A DNA stretch of 64,000 nt from Desulfomonilia bacterium (GTDB taxonomy: Bacteria; Desulfobacterota; Desulfomonilia; UBA1062), in assembly GCA_036567785.1 (NCBI GenBank), contig DATCTV010000060.1, positions 115,934 to 179,933 of the forward strand, given 5' to 3'. A program made the position numbers and the translations under genes. Position 1 is the first letter of the stretch. Every line of letters starts with the position of its first letter. Below, piece by piece: positions 27,585 to 35,324 of the stretch. The notes beneath the pieces were generated by a model. That model was given only the letters and a program-made list of their open reading frames with translations, was not told the origin of the DNA and searched no databases.

Positions 27585-28283
27585 ATGGATTTAATCATTA
27601 AAGGCATATGGCAGGCTATTGTCCTGCTTTTTTCTTTTGACCCTGAAGTAATCGGGATAACACTGCTTACGCTTAAGGTTTCGGGGCTCGCTACATTTAT
27701 AAGCCTTTTTTTAGGTATAGGCTTCGGAATGCTTATAGGCCTGAACAATTTCCCGGGCAGACAGCTCATCATAAGCACAATCAACACAGGCATGGGGCTG
27801 CCCCCTGTTGTAGTAGGTCTTTTCGTCACCATCTTTTTATGGAGAAACGGCCCTCTTGGAAGCTTGGGGCTTCTTTATACGCCTTCTGCAATAATCATCG
27901 CACAGGCTGTTATTGCCACACCCATAATCATGGGCCTTTCCATAGCAGCCATACAGAATCTTCCAGAAAAGATGCGCCTGCAGATATTGGGGCTAGGCGC
28001 AACCAGGGCGCAGATGCTGTGGATGCTTGCAAAGGAAGCAAGGCTGCCGTTGATGGCAGCCATCATGGCAGGCTTCGGGGGAGTTATCTCTGAAGTAGGG
28101 GCCTCCATCATGGTAGGCGGAAATATAAAAGGTTATACACGGGTGCTTACTACTGCGACCGTCATGGAAACAGGGAAAGGAAATTTCGACATAGCGATAG
28201 CATTAGGGGTTATCCTGCTCCTGATAACATTCCTTATAAACCTCGGACTCACTTTGATACAACAGAGGAAACGTCCCAGATGA
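27585..28283 (+). CDS. tupB: tungstate ABC transporter permease
   Basis: 232 residues with about five membrane helices and the ABC-permease EAA-type loop (LGLGATRAQMLWMLAKEARLP, ~residues 137-157) that contacts the ATPase. Length and loop fit TupB. It overlaps tupC by 4 bases (ATGA), indicating coupled translation. No clear Shine-Dalgarno precedes the ATG; the nearest purine stretch lies inside the upstream hairpin. Confidence 0.92.
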   Translation: MDLIIKGIWQAIVLLFSFDPEVIGITLLTLKVSGLATFISLFLGIGFGMLIGLNNFPGRQLIISTINTGMGLPPVVVGLFVTIFLWRNGPLGSLGLLYTPSAIIIAQAVIATPIIMGLSIAAIQNLPEKMRLQILGLGATRAQMLWMLAKEARLPLMAAIMAGFGGVISEVGASIMVGGNIKGYTRVLTTATVMETGKGNFDIAIALGVILLLITFLINLGLTLIQQRKRPR

Positions 28284-29377
28284 GCACACAATCTCCATTG
28301 CTTTCAATAGAATCATTCAAGGTCTCCCGTGGCGGGGTCGAGGTCGTTAACGTAAACAGACTGGATATAGAAAAGGGCTCACATCTTACACTCATAGGCC
28401 CCAACGGAGCAGGCAAGTCAAGCCTGTTGCTCGCCGCCGCAGGCCTGCTAAAGCCTTCTTCCGGAACAATACGTTTCAGGGGCGAAAGGGTATCCCGCAA
28501 TAAAGACATGCTTGACTACAGGCGTTCTACAGCCTGCATCTTCCAGGAGGCTCTTCTTTTTGACACGAGCGTCTACGCAAATATTTCATCAGGTCTGAGG
28601 TTCAGGAAGGCAAGCAGGAAGGACATAAATGAAATGGTCAATCTTCAGGCGGAACGTTTCGGTATCGCTCATCTTTTAAAGCGCTCTGCAAGAACACTTT
28701 CAGGCGGTGAAGCGCAAAGGGTAAGTCTGGCTCGCGCCTTTGCTGTCATGCCGGACATTATATTCATGGATGAGCCTTTTTCGGCGCTCGACAAGCCTAC
28801 CCGAGATACATTGATCGACGATTTCGGAAAAGTTCTAAAGGAAACCGGAACAACTGCCGTTATGGTTACACATGACCAGGACGAGGCATTAAGACTTTCG
28901 ACCGAAATCGCGGTAATGGATAAAGGGATAATAGTTCAGAGAGGCGCCCCGGTGGATGTAATGAACCATCCTGAAAACGAATTCATAGCATCCTTCATGG
29001 GCATGGAAAGCCTGATAGAAGGCATAGTGAAATCGTCAGAAAACAACATGATTGTTGGAGAAACAGCGAACAAGCAGCTTGCAGCCATAGGCCGGGCAGA
29101 GCCGGGAGAGAGAGTTCTGCTGGGAATAAGACCGGAAAACATAACTGTCTCGACTTCCCGGGATCTTCAAACAAGCGCAAGGAACGTTTTTGCCGGTACG
29201 ATAACCCGTATCGTGCCGAAAAGCTTTTATCTGAAGGTAGATATAGACTGTGGTTTTTCCCTGACCGCTTATGTAACTGAAAATTCGGCAGCCGAATTGA
29301 TGCTCAAGGAAGGCAGTAAAGTGACCGCATCATTCAAGGCCACAGGGGTTCATGTGATAAAAAAACCGGTAAGATGA
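28280..29377 (+). CDS. tupC: tungstate ABC transporter ATPase with C-terminal TOBE domain
   Basis: 365 residues. The ATPase domain has Walker A GPNGAGKSS, Q-loop FQEALLFD, signature LSGGEAQRVSLARAF, Walker B IIFMDEPFSALD and a switch His in VTHDQDEA. After ~235 comes a TOBE-type regulatory part (GIRPENITVS..., ARNVFAGTITRIVPKSFYLKV). TOBE domains of ModC bind oxyanions and can inhibit transport. The protein is longer than minimal TupC proteins because of this domain. It partners with TupB in tungstate import. Confidence 0.92.
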   Translation: MSTQSPLLSIESFKVSRGGVEVVNVNRLDIEKGSHLTLIGPNGAGKSSLLLAAAGLLKPSSGTIRFRGERVSRNKDMLDYRRSTACIFQEALLFDTSVYANISSGLRFRKASRKDINEMVNLQAERFGIAHLLKRSARTLSGGEAQRVSLARAFAVMPDIIFMDEPFSALDKPTRDTLIDDFGKVLKETGTTAVMVTHDQDEALRLSTEIAVMDKGIIVQRGAPVDVMNHPENEFIASFMGMESLIEGIVKSSENNMIVGETANKQLAAIGRAEPGERVLLGIRPENITVSTSRDLQTSARNVFAGTITRIVPKSFYLKVDIDCGFSLTAYVTENSAAELMLKEGSKVTASFKATGVHVIKKPVR

Positions 29378-29389
29378 AAGGAGAAAAAC

Positions 29390-29599
29390 ATGAAAATCAG
29401 CGCAAGAAACGTTCTAAAAGGAAAAGTCGTCAAGTTTTCGAAGGGCGCCGTCAATGCCGAGATCGTGATTGAAATGGCGGGCGGAGCAAAGGTGACTTCC
29501 ATCATTACACTCGAATCAGCCAAGACGCTGGGTATAGCTGAAGGCAAGGATGTCTATGCAATCATAAAGGCGTCCGATGTCATGGTGGGAATTGATTAA
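29390..29599 (+). CDS. mop: molbindin (single TOBE/Mop domain)
   Basis: 69 residues, the standard size of Mop/molbindin proteins, with the signature start KISARNVLKGKVVKFSKGAV and end KDVYAIIKASDVMVGI. Such proteins form hexamers that bind about eight molybdate or tungstate ions and buffer them in the cytoplasm. AAAGGAG lies upstream of the ATG, 13 bases after tupC. It is the last gene before a strong terminator, so it belongs to the tup operon. Confidence 0.95.
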   Translation: MKISARNVLKGKVVKFSKGAVNAEIVIEMAGGAKVTSIITLESAKTLGIAEGKDVYAIIKASDVMVGID

Positions 29600-29619
29600 T
29601 TAATAACAGACAGATCTCT

Positions 29620-29667
29620 TCTGCTTCATATGTTCTTTATCATTATGAAGCAGATTTTTTTATTTTT
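29620..29667 (+). terminator. strong intrinsic terminator of the tup operon
   Basis: An 11-base perfect stem (29620-29630 TCTGCTTCATA with 29644-29654 TATGAAGCAGA), a 13-base loop and a tract of seven T, A, then more T. It separates the tungstate operon from the porin gene. Confidence 0.88.
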
Positions 29668-29752
29668 ATGTAATGTTTGGCATAATAAATTTCCGATAGG
29701 TATTGTTGATAGTCGGGCAATTTATCAAATATTCAACGAGGAGGATTTCATT

Positions 29753-31066
29753 ATGTTTGAGCGAAGGTTTACATTGGTATCTTCAGCATTTATTTTGCTT
29801 TGCTTGGTCGCAGCTGTTCCTGCCACTGCATCCGATTCTTTTCAAGTTGAAACAGGATATCAGGACGGTTTCTATCTGAGAAGCACTGACCCCAATGGCC
29901 CCATGTTGAAGTTCGGAGGCTCGATCTGGGCGGAGTATCATTACTATGGCGAGAAAGACAGGGCGGACAACCGCTTCGATATAAAGAAGGCCAGGCTGAG
30001 GGTTTCCGGCCAGGTGATCAACTGGCTGCAATACTACGCTGAGTATGAATTCAACGGTTCTTCTGCGGAAAAACACATGACCGATGTCTATGTGGACTGG
30101 CTCGTCAGCAAGCCTGTCAGACTGAGGGGCGGCCAGTTCAAGGAGCCGTTCAGCCTTGAATGGCAGACCACTGACCGGGCGATACTTTTTGCCGAGAGGT
30201 CCATGGGCTATTATCTCAGCCCTCACCGTGACGTGGGGCTGATGGCTGCGGGTGGATTCTATAAGGATATGTTCAATTTCGGGGCAGGCGTGTTCAACGG
30301 AAACGGTGAAGACGGCTCGACCAGAGGTTCATATCATGATGAACCTGAACTGACGGCAAGGCTTGTAATCAAACCGTTTGCCGCAACCTCCATAAATGCC
30401 CTCAAACAATTCCAGATAGGCGCATCCGGCAGCACCAAGAAAATCGACGCGTCGACAATTAACCTGCAGGTAAAAAGCACCGGAATGGTCGGAACCAGCC
30501 TCAATGTCTACGTACTCAATGCCAATACAAAATTCGGGGTAATACAGGAAGCCGATCTGAGGCAGCGTTACGGACTGGAAGCCGCATGGGCAATGGGGCC
30601 TTTTGCCGTATCCGGTGAATATACGCATCTTGAATTCACAGGGCTCAAGCCTGCTAATTCACGTGCGATGAACGCAATATTCTATTCATGGTATGCCGCA
30701 GCCGCATGGTGCATAACCGGTGAACCTATATCGCTAACAGGCGGTGTGGTGAATATCATAGTGCCGTCAAGGCCGTTCAAGCCTTCAGCCGGGACATACG
30801 GCGCCTTCGCTCTTGCGCTGAGAACGGATCACTTCATAGGAGACCCTGACTGGATCAAGGACGGTGAGAATATATCTTCCAGAAGGGCAGATGCATTCAG
30901 CGCGGCATTGAACTGGTTCCTGCTGCCGCAGCACAGAGTGCTTCTGGAATATACATATACGAGCCTGTCGGACCCGATCAAGGTCAGGGTCAATCCGGTG
31001 GATGGAAGCATCGACTATATCGACAAGGAATCGACAGCCACATTAAGATATTGCCTTGATTTCTAA
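29753..31066 (+). CDS. OprO/OprP-type porin
   Basis: About 437 residues from ATG 29753 (GAGGAGG 8-9 bases upstream; the reading frame is open back to 29630 but that would run through the terminator). A signal peptide ends near ATAS. The mature protein has the opening of phosphate-selective porins (GSIWAEYHYYGEKDRADNR, then FDIKKARLRVSG and WLQYYAEYEF, and LRGGQFKEPFSLEWQT) and ends in LRYCLDF with a terminal Phe, as outer-membrane barrels do. OprP-like porins pass anions; an oxyanion porin would fit a tungstate/molybdate context, but the substrate is not proven. Followed 34 bases later by the diheme gene. Confidence 0.85.
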   Translation: MFERRFTLVSSAFILLCLVAAVPATASDSFQVETGYQDGFYLRSTDPNGPMLKFGGSIWAEYHYYGEKDRADNRFDIKKARLRVSGQVINWLQYYAEYEFNGSSAEKHMTDVYVDWLVSKPVRLRGGQFKEPFSLEWQTTDRAILFAERSMGYYLSPHRDVGLMAAGGFYKDMFNFGAGVFNGNGEDGSTRGSYHDEPELTARLVIKPFAATSINALKQFQIGASGSTKKIDASTINLQVKSTGMVGTSLNVYVLNANTKFGVIQEADLRQRYGLEAAWAMGPFAVSGEYTHLEFTGLKPANSRAMNAIFYSWYAAAAWCITGEPISLTGGVVNIIVPSRPFKPSAGTYGAFALALRTDHFIGDPDWIKDGENISSRRADAFSAALNWFLLPQHRVLLEYTYTSLSDPIKVRVNPVDGSIDYIDKESTATLRYCLDF

Positions 31067-31100
31067 ATAACAGAATATTTCAGGACAAAGGGTGAGCAAA

Positions 31101-32462
31101 ATGAAATGGCTTAAAATATCCGGACTGATTATTGTTTTTATTATGGCTGCAACATCCGCTTTTGCCGCATACCACCATGAAGGCGAAAAAGACGCGCCGC
31201 AATTCCTGCTGGCTTATCCTGATATAGCCGGAACAAAGCTCGACCAGTGCCAGCTTTGCCATACCGGCGGGACATACAAAGGCTCCCAGATGGGAAGCTG
31301 CCAGTATTGCCATGCAATCACAAATTACGGGAGGATATCCGGCCAGGGAGACAATACGCTTAATCAGTACGGAAGGGACTACAGGAATTACGGAAGGAAC
31401 GCGGCGGCCGTATTCGCAATAGACGCTCTGGATTCGGACGGAGACTCATATACGAATACCGTAGAGATAAACAATATGGAAGGCAGCGAGAAACGGCCGA
31501 CCTATCCGGGAAATGCAGCCGACTATCCGGGTCTGATCGACCCGCCGCAAAAGGTCTATACGAAAGATATGCTGGGCAAGCTGAGGCAGCACACACAGTT
31601 CATGCTGCAGAATGCAAACCGTTCGGTCGACTTTTATGCCGAATATACGGGGGTTTCATTGAGGGTGCTCCTGAACGACGCGGGAATACTTCAAACCGCA
31701 ACAGGAGTCACGGTATATTCTCCCGACGGTTTTGCAATGAGTTACTCGCTCTATAACAATGAGAGTTCGGGCCTGTATCCGGTCTATGACAAGGATTACA
31801 AATACCCGCCTTCTATTTACTACTATAACAGCCAGGCGGACGCCTCGCTCGAAACCATCATAGGATGGTGCGACTACAGCGCCCCTTCATGCATAGGCAG
31901 GAGCAATGGCGATCCTATATTCGTGACGGCCGGATTGAAAGCCATGCTTGCCACAAAACGTGAAGGTGTTGATCTGGATGTCGGACACCTCACAGCTGAC
32001 AACAAGCTCGACGGCGAGGGCCCCTACAGGATCGTAGTTCCTCAGAAGGCTATATGCGCCCCGGACCAGTCACAGAAGTCATCGTACCAGAATGTGATCT
32101 GGCCTTGGAGTTCGTCGAACGACCACAACGCGGGCTATTCAGCAAGGACGGCGACAATTATTAAGGTAGAGCCCCTGCCGCAGGGGTGCACGGATATTGA
32201 CGTATATGAGGCAGGCTGGGATTATGTCGATCAGAAGAAAATCGTGGTCTACGGCTCGATTGATCCCGACAGCCCTGTCCCGCAGGACCCTGATGATGAG
32301 ACTGTTACATCAAGCCAGATATCAAAAAGCCTTTGCCTGATAGCAACGGTCAGCAGTAATGAAACAGGTTTTAGTCTGACTGGCTTATCCATTCTTTTGA
32401 TGATTGTTTTTGTTCCGGTTGTGGTCAGCATTCTCCGGACAAAACGGATATTTAATTGTTAA
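31101..32462 (+). CDS. GEGP-motif diheme cytochrome with C-terminal membrane anchor
   Basis: 453 residues from ATG 31101 (a GTG at 31092 is also possible). A signal peptide is followed by two heme sites, CQLCH at 50-54 and CQYCH at 67-71, a calcium-type loop DSDGDSYTN, a domain with EYTGVSLRVLLNDAG and VTVYSPDGF near 180-205 that resembles the sulfite-oxidase-type molybdopterin fold, and the GEGP motif near 304-307. The protein matches what I know as GEGP motif-containing diheme proteins of anaerobes. The tail (KSLCLIATV, a hydrophobic stretch, then RTKR) looks like a membrane anchor or sorting signal. A related diheme lies at 39353-40831. Probably periplasmic electron transfer; partner unknown. 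Confidence 0.82.
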   Translation: MKWLKISGLIIVFIMAATSAFAAYHHEGEKDAPQFLLAYPDIAGTKLDQCQLCHTGGTYKGSQMGSCQYCHAITNYGRISGQGDNTLNQYGRDYRNYGRNAAAVFAIDALDSDGDSYTNTVEINNMEGSEKRPTYPGNAADYPGLIDPPQKVYTKDMLGKLRQHTQFMLQNANRSVDFYAEYTGVSLRVLLNDAGILQTATGVTVYSPDGFAMSYSLYNNESSGLYPVYDKDYKYPPSIYYYNSQADASLETIIGWCDYSAPSCIGRSNGDPIFVTAGLKAMLATKREGVDLDVGHLTADNKLDGEGPYRIVVPQKAICAPDQSQKSSYQNVIWPWSSSNDHNAGYSARTATIIKVEPLPQGCTDIDVYEAGWDYVDQKKIVVYGSIDPDSPVPQDPDDETVTSSQISKSLCLIATVSSNETGFSLTGLSILLMIVFVPVVVSILRTKRIFNC

Positions 32463-32490
32463 ACATATTCCTGTTAGTTATCTGAATTAA

Positions 32491-32552
32491 TTTCCAGCAG
32501 CAGGCGATACGGTCTTCCTCATCGGCTGAACCTGCTGCTGGAAACATTATTT
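32491..32552 (+). terminator. long inverted repeat, probable terminator
   Basis: A perfect 14-base stem (32491-32504 TTTCCAGCAGCAGG with 32531-32544 CCTGCTGCTGGAAA) with a 26-base loop that can form an extra CGAT/ATCG pair, then CATTATTTTT. It follows the diheme gene and precedes the lipoprotein promoter, so it probably ends the porin-diheme transcript. The rest of the 354-base gap holds the next promoter and leader. Confidence 0.7.
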
Positions 32553-32651
32553 TTCAGTAATACACATGTTGCCACAGCAGAATTTTATCAAGAATTCAGT
32601 CCGAACAGATTATTAAAAAAACCTTAGTTTGTTACTTAACTAAATCTTAAA

Positions 32652-32680
32652 TTGACATTATGCCTGTGTATGCATATTAT
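32652..32680 (+). promoter_or_regulatory. promoter of the lipoprotein/TonB genes
   Basis: TTGACA at 32652-32657, a 17-base spacer and TATTAT at 32675-32680, a near-consensus sigma70 promoter. The start near 32687 lies on the sequence ATACTTATA (32686-32694), the inverse of part of the repeat before the tup regulator. Confidence 0.65.
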
Positions 32681-32686
32681 ATTGGA

Positions 32687-32816
32687 TACTTATAATGATT
32701 GAATTCCATTAAGTAAAAATTGATTGGAAACGGCAATTAAACTTAGTCGGAAATGAATTGTTAGAGGTGCCGTATATTAGATTTATCATTAATAATTCCA
32801 GGAGGTTATATTTTAT
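32687..32816 (+). promoter_or_regulatory. 130-base untranslated leader with possible stem
   Basis: Between the predicted start and the lipoprotein ATG the RNA can pair ACGGCA (32730-32735) with TGCCGT (32768-32773), with an alternative inner pair CAATT/AATTG (32734-32738, 32756-32760). An AGGAGG site follows at 32802-32807. I see no known riboswitch consensus, including that of the Moco element. Confidence 0.3.
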
Positions 32817-33866
32817 ATGAAAAATATATTTACGTTGCTTCTCGTTTTATTGCTTGCTCTGAATATTCTCGCATGTGGAGGAGGAGGCGGCGGCGGGGGA
32901 ACCGATAACGTCAGCACGCCTTCCGAAAATACGCCTTACGATGGCACAGCGCCTCAATTTTTACACTATACCCTGCCTGATCAATATGCGTATGAACTCA
33001 GCGGAAAACCCGTTGCAAATGAGAGGGCAGCCCTGTTTTCCTCTTATACCCCTACAGACGGAATCCTTTACAAAGACGGTGTCACACTGGTTTCAGGATA
33101 TGCGCTGGATCAGTTTATAGACAAAGATGCCGTTAACGCTGCAACACCTGACCCGGACGGTGTTTTGGGAACCAATGATGCCAGAAAACTATATTCCGTA
33201 GTAGTTCGCTCAAACCAGGACGGATTCACAAACCGAACCAAGTTCCTGAGTTCAGGCTTGTATAATGCCGATTTAAGATGGGATCAGTATATACAGGGCT
33301 ATCTGCTGGATTTGATTTACAGCGGTAGAACATATTTCCCCTCATCGACAATCGATATACCCAATATGTATGACAATAAATACGCCTATGACATATATAT
33401 GTTCCGGAAGATCGATGTAAAAAGGCCTGATGCGGATGGCACGCTTGTTACATTTGAACCGCAGGCAACTACAGAAAGCTATGTGAACGACGCAACTTAT
33501 ACTACCGTAACTACCTTAACAACTACGAAGTTCAATGTAACAACTAAGAGCTTCGGGACTTACACAGATGTAAAGGCCATTCCCCTTGTCCAGTTTATAA
33601 CGGATTATATAACGGATACCCCTGGTTCTTACACATATAAGATAGTTGCCCTTGATGGTACTTTCAAAGAAGGCTGGACTTATGCCGATATGCAGCAGGC
33701 TTATTATCTGCCGGATTACGATATCATCATCCGCCTTGATACCTCCGACAATGTGGTAAGCGGTACCAAGATAAATTATCCGGCCAGGATTGAACTTATA
33801 AGCAGCTCTACTGTTGAATACAACTATTCTGCAAAAAATCCCCCTGCTTTTGCAAAGGCATATTGA
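32817..33866 (+). CDS. lipoprotein A of the TonB cluster
   Basis: 349 residues. A signal peptide with lipobox LALNILAC is followed by a Gly-rich linker (eight glycines), so it is lipid-anchored and probably outer-membrane or surface exposed. The body is paralogous to the next lipoprotein throughout: both have FLHYT-PDQ-AY, VSGYAL-QF, ATPDPD, AYDIYMFRKIDVKRPDA and WTYA-MQQAYYLPDY. The C-terminal part (VKAIPLVQFI, then SYTYKIVALDG) is faintly like the sulfite-oxidase-type Moco fold. No catalytic Cys is visible. An aid to the neighbouring TonB receptor, as surface lipoproteins often are, is the working guess. Confidence 0.72.
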   Translation: MKNIFTLLLVLLLALNILACGGGGGGGGTDNVSTPSENTPYDGTAPQFLHYTLPDQYAYELSGKPVANERAALFSSYTPTDGILYKDGVTLVSGYALDQFIDKDAVNAATPDPDGVLGTNDARKLYSVVVRSNQDGFTNRTKFLSSGLYNADLRWDQYIQGYLLDLIYSGRTYFPSSTIDIPNMYDNKYAYDIYMFRKIDVKRPDADGTLVTFEPQATTESYVNDATYTTVTTLTTTKFNVTTKSFGTYTDVKAIPLVQFITDYITDTPGSYTYKIVALDGTFKEGWTYADMQQAYYLPDYDIIIRLDTSDNVVSGTKINYPARIELISSSTVEYNYSAKNPPAFAKAY

Positions 33867-33935
33867 TGAATAACAACCGAACTTGGTTGATATCATAAAA
33901 GGGCAAAATATTTAAAAACCAATAAGGAGAGTGTT

Positions 33936-35210
33936 ATGGAAAGATTTAAGAGGAGATTATCGGGAGTTCTGTTCTTGTTCTTGGCTGTTGTCCTGCTGAA
34001 TGGGTGTATCACTAAGAGTACGCCGTCGACGCAGACTTTGTCGATCGCGGCAGGTGATCCATGCGTCTTTTCAATCAAGACATTAGTTGCACCGACCAGC
34101 ATCGTCTGGAGCCTTGATGAAGTTGAGATCATCGGAGCCACTACGCTGGATTATACCTATACGCCCAAGTCTGCTGATGTCGGGGAACATACCCTCTCCG
34201 TTACCGAGACCTCCATGTTCGGAAAGGGCAAACGCACATGGACTGTTCAGGTAATCGCACCTGTTGCCAGTAGTTTTTTACACTACACCTTCCCGGACCA
34301 GCTGGCATATAGAAACAGCGGAGGCACACTTGAAGATGAGCACGCCGCACTGTTTTCAGACTATACACTGACGGAGAATATTCTGTATTCCGCTGGTCCC
34401 CCGGCAGTATACGTTTCAGGATATGCGCTCTCTCAGTTTGTAGACATGGATGCCGTAAATGAAGCAACACCTGACCCTGACGCGAAGCTGGGAACGAATG
34501 ACGCCAGGGCATTGTATTCTTTTGTCACCAGGTCCAATAATGATAATTACAGCAACCGTACGGATTTTCTCCGCTCAGATACCAGTAATGCATACACTCC
34601 CGATCTGGGATGGGATCAGTTTAGCTTGGGATATCTGCTGAGGATAGACAAAGACGGAAGAACATTCTACCCGACATCGATAGCAGGCGTTGTAGGAAAG
34701 CATAAAACCAAATGGGCCTATGACATATATATGTTCCGTAAGATTGATGTGAAGAGACCCGACGCAGCAGGCTCGATTGCTAAATTTGAAACCGCAGCTA
34801 CAACAGACAGCTATGTTGACGACACATCCTATAACACCGTGTGGGGCAAATGGACTACAAAATTCACGGTTGAAACAATAAGCTTTGGAACTTACACGAA
34901 TGTCAAGGCTATTTCACTGGATCAGTTCCTTACGGATTATATTACCGACACTCCGGATGCCTATACATATAAGATAGTTGCCGTAGACGGTTTCTCAAGA
35001 AATGGCTGGACCTATGCCAATATGCAGCAGGCTTATTATTTGCCTGATTATGAATTCATAGTACAGGTTGCGGGCGGCGCACAGGTCAGCGGAACAAAGT
35101 TAAACTATCCTGTAAGGATTGAAGTAATCAGCAGTTCCCCTGTTGAATATGACTACTCAGCAAAATATCCCCCGGCTCTTGCAAAGGCATATGAAGAAGC
35201 TCCTTGGTAA
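33936..35210 (+). CDS. lipoprotein B of the TonB cluster
   Basis: 424 residues, with lipobox VVLLNGC. It differs from lipoprotein A by an extra ~80-residue Ig/PKD-like domain (about 30-110: SIVWSLDEVEI, DYTYTPKSADVGEHTLSVTE) inserted between the lipobox and the shared domain. From ~115 on it is a clear paralog of A (long identical stretches such as AYDIYMFRKIDVKRPDA and MQQAYYLPDY). The pair probably arose by tandem duplication. AAGGAG lies 9 bases before the ATG. It ends before a hairpin that precedes the TonB receptor gene. Confidence 0.72.
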   Translation: MERFKRRLSGVLFLFLAVVLLNGCITKSTPSTQTLSIAAGDPCVFSIKTLVAPTSIVWSLDEVEIIGATTLDYTYTPKSADVGEHTLSVTETSMFGKGKRTWTVQVIAPVASSFLHYTFPDQLAYRNSGGTLEDEHAALFSDYTLTENILYSAGPPAVYVSGYALSQFVDMDAVNEATPDPDAKLGTNDARALYSFVTRSNNDNYSNRTDFLRSDTSNAYTPDLGWDQFSLGYLLRIDKDGRTFYPTSIAGVVGKHKTKWAYDIYMFRKIDVKRPDAAGSIAKFETAATTDSYVDDTSYNTVWGKWTTKFTVETISFGTYTNVKAISLDQFLTDYITDTPDAYTYKIVAVDGFSRNGWTYANMQQAYYLPDYEFIVQVAGGAQVSGTKLNYPVRIEVISSSPVEYDYSAKYPPALAKAYEEAPW

Positions 35211-35253
35211 GAACTAATTAAATTCGATCAATACCGCATCGAACAAACTGCAC

Positions 35254-35290
35254 AATGAATGCCGGTAGTTCTGCCGGCATTCATTTTCTC
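35254..35290 (+). terminator. hairpin between lipoprotein B and the TonB receptor
   Basis: A 12-base perfect stem (35254-35265 AATGAATGCCGG with 35274-35285 CCGGCATTCATT), an 8-base loop and then TTCTCT. It may terminate part of the lipoprotein transcript. There is no obvious new promoter between it and the receptor ATG at 35325, so partial read-through is likely. Confidence 0.6.
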
Positions 35291-35324
35291 TATAAAAAAA
35301 AGATCTGGGTATAGGGATGCAACA

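Noticed and set aside
29706..29728. TTGATA-N11-TATCAA dyad before the porin as an FNR site
   Set aside because: FNR sites have a 4-base centre (TTGAT-N4-ATCAA); the spacing here is far too long.
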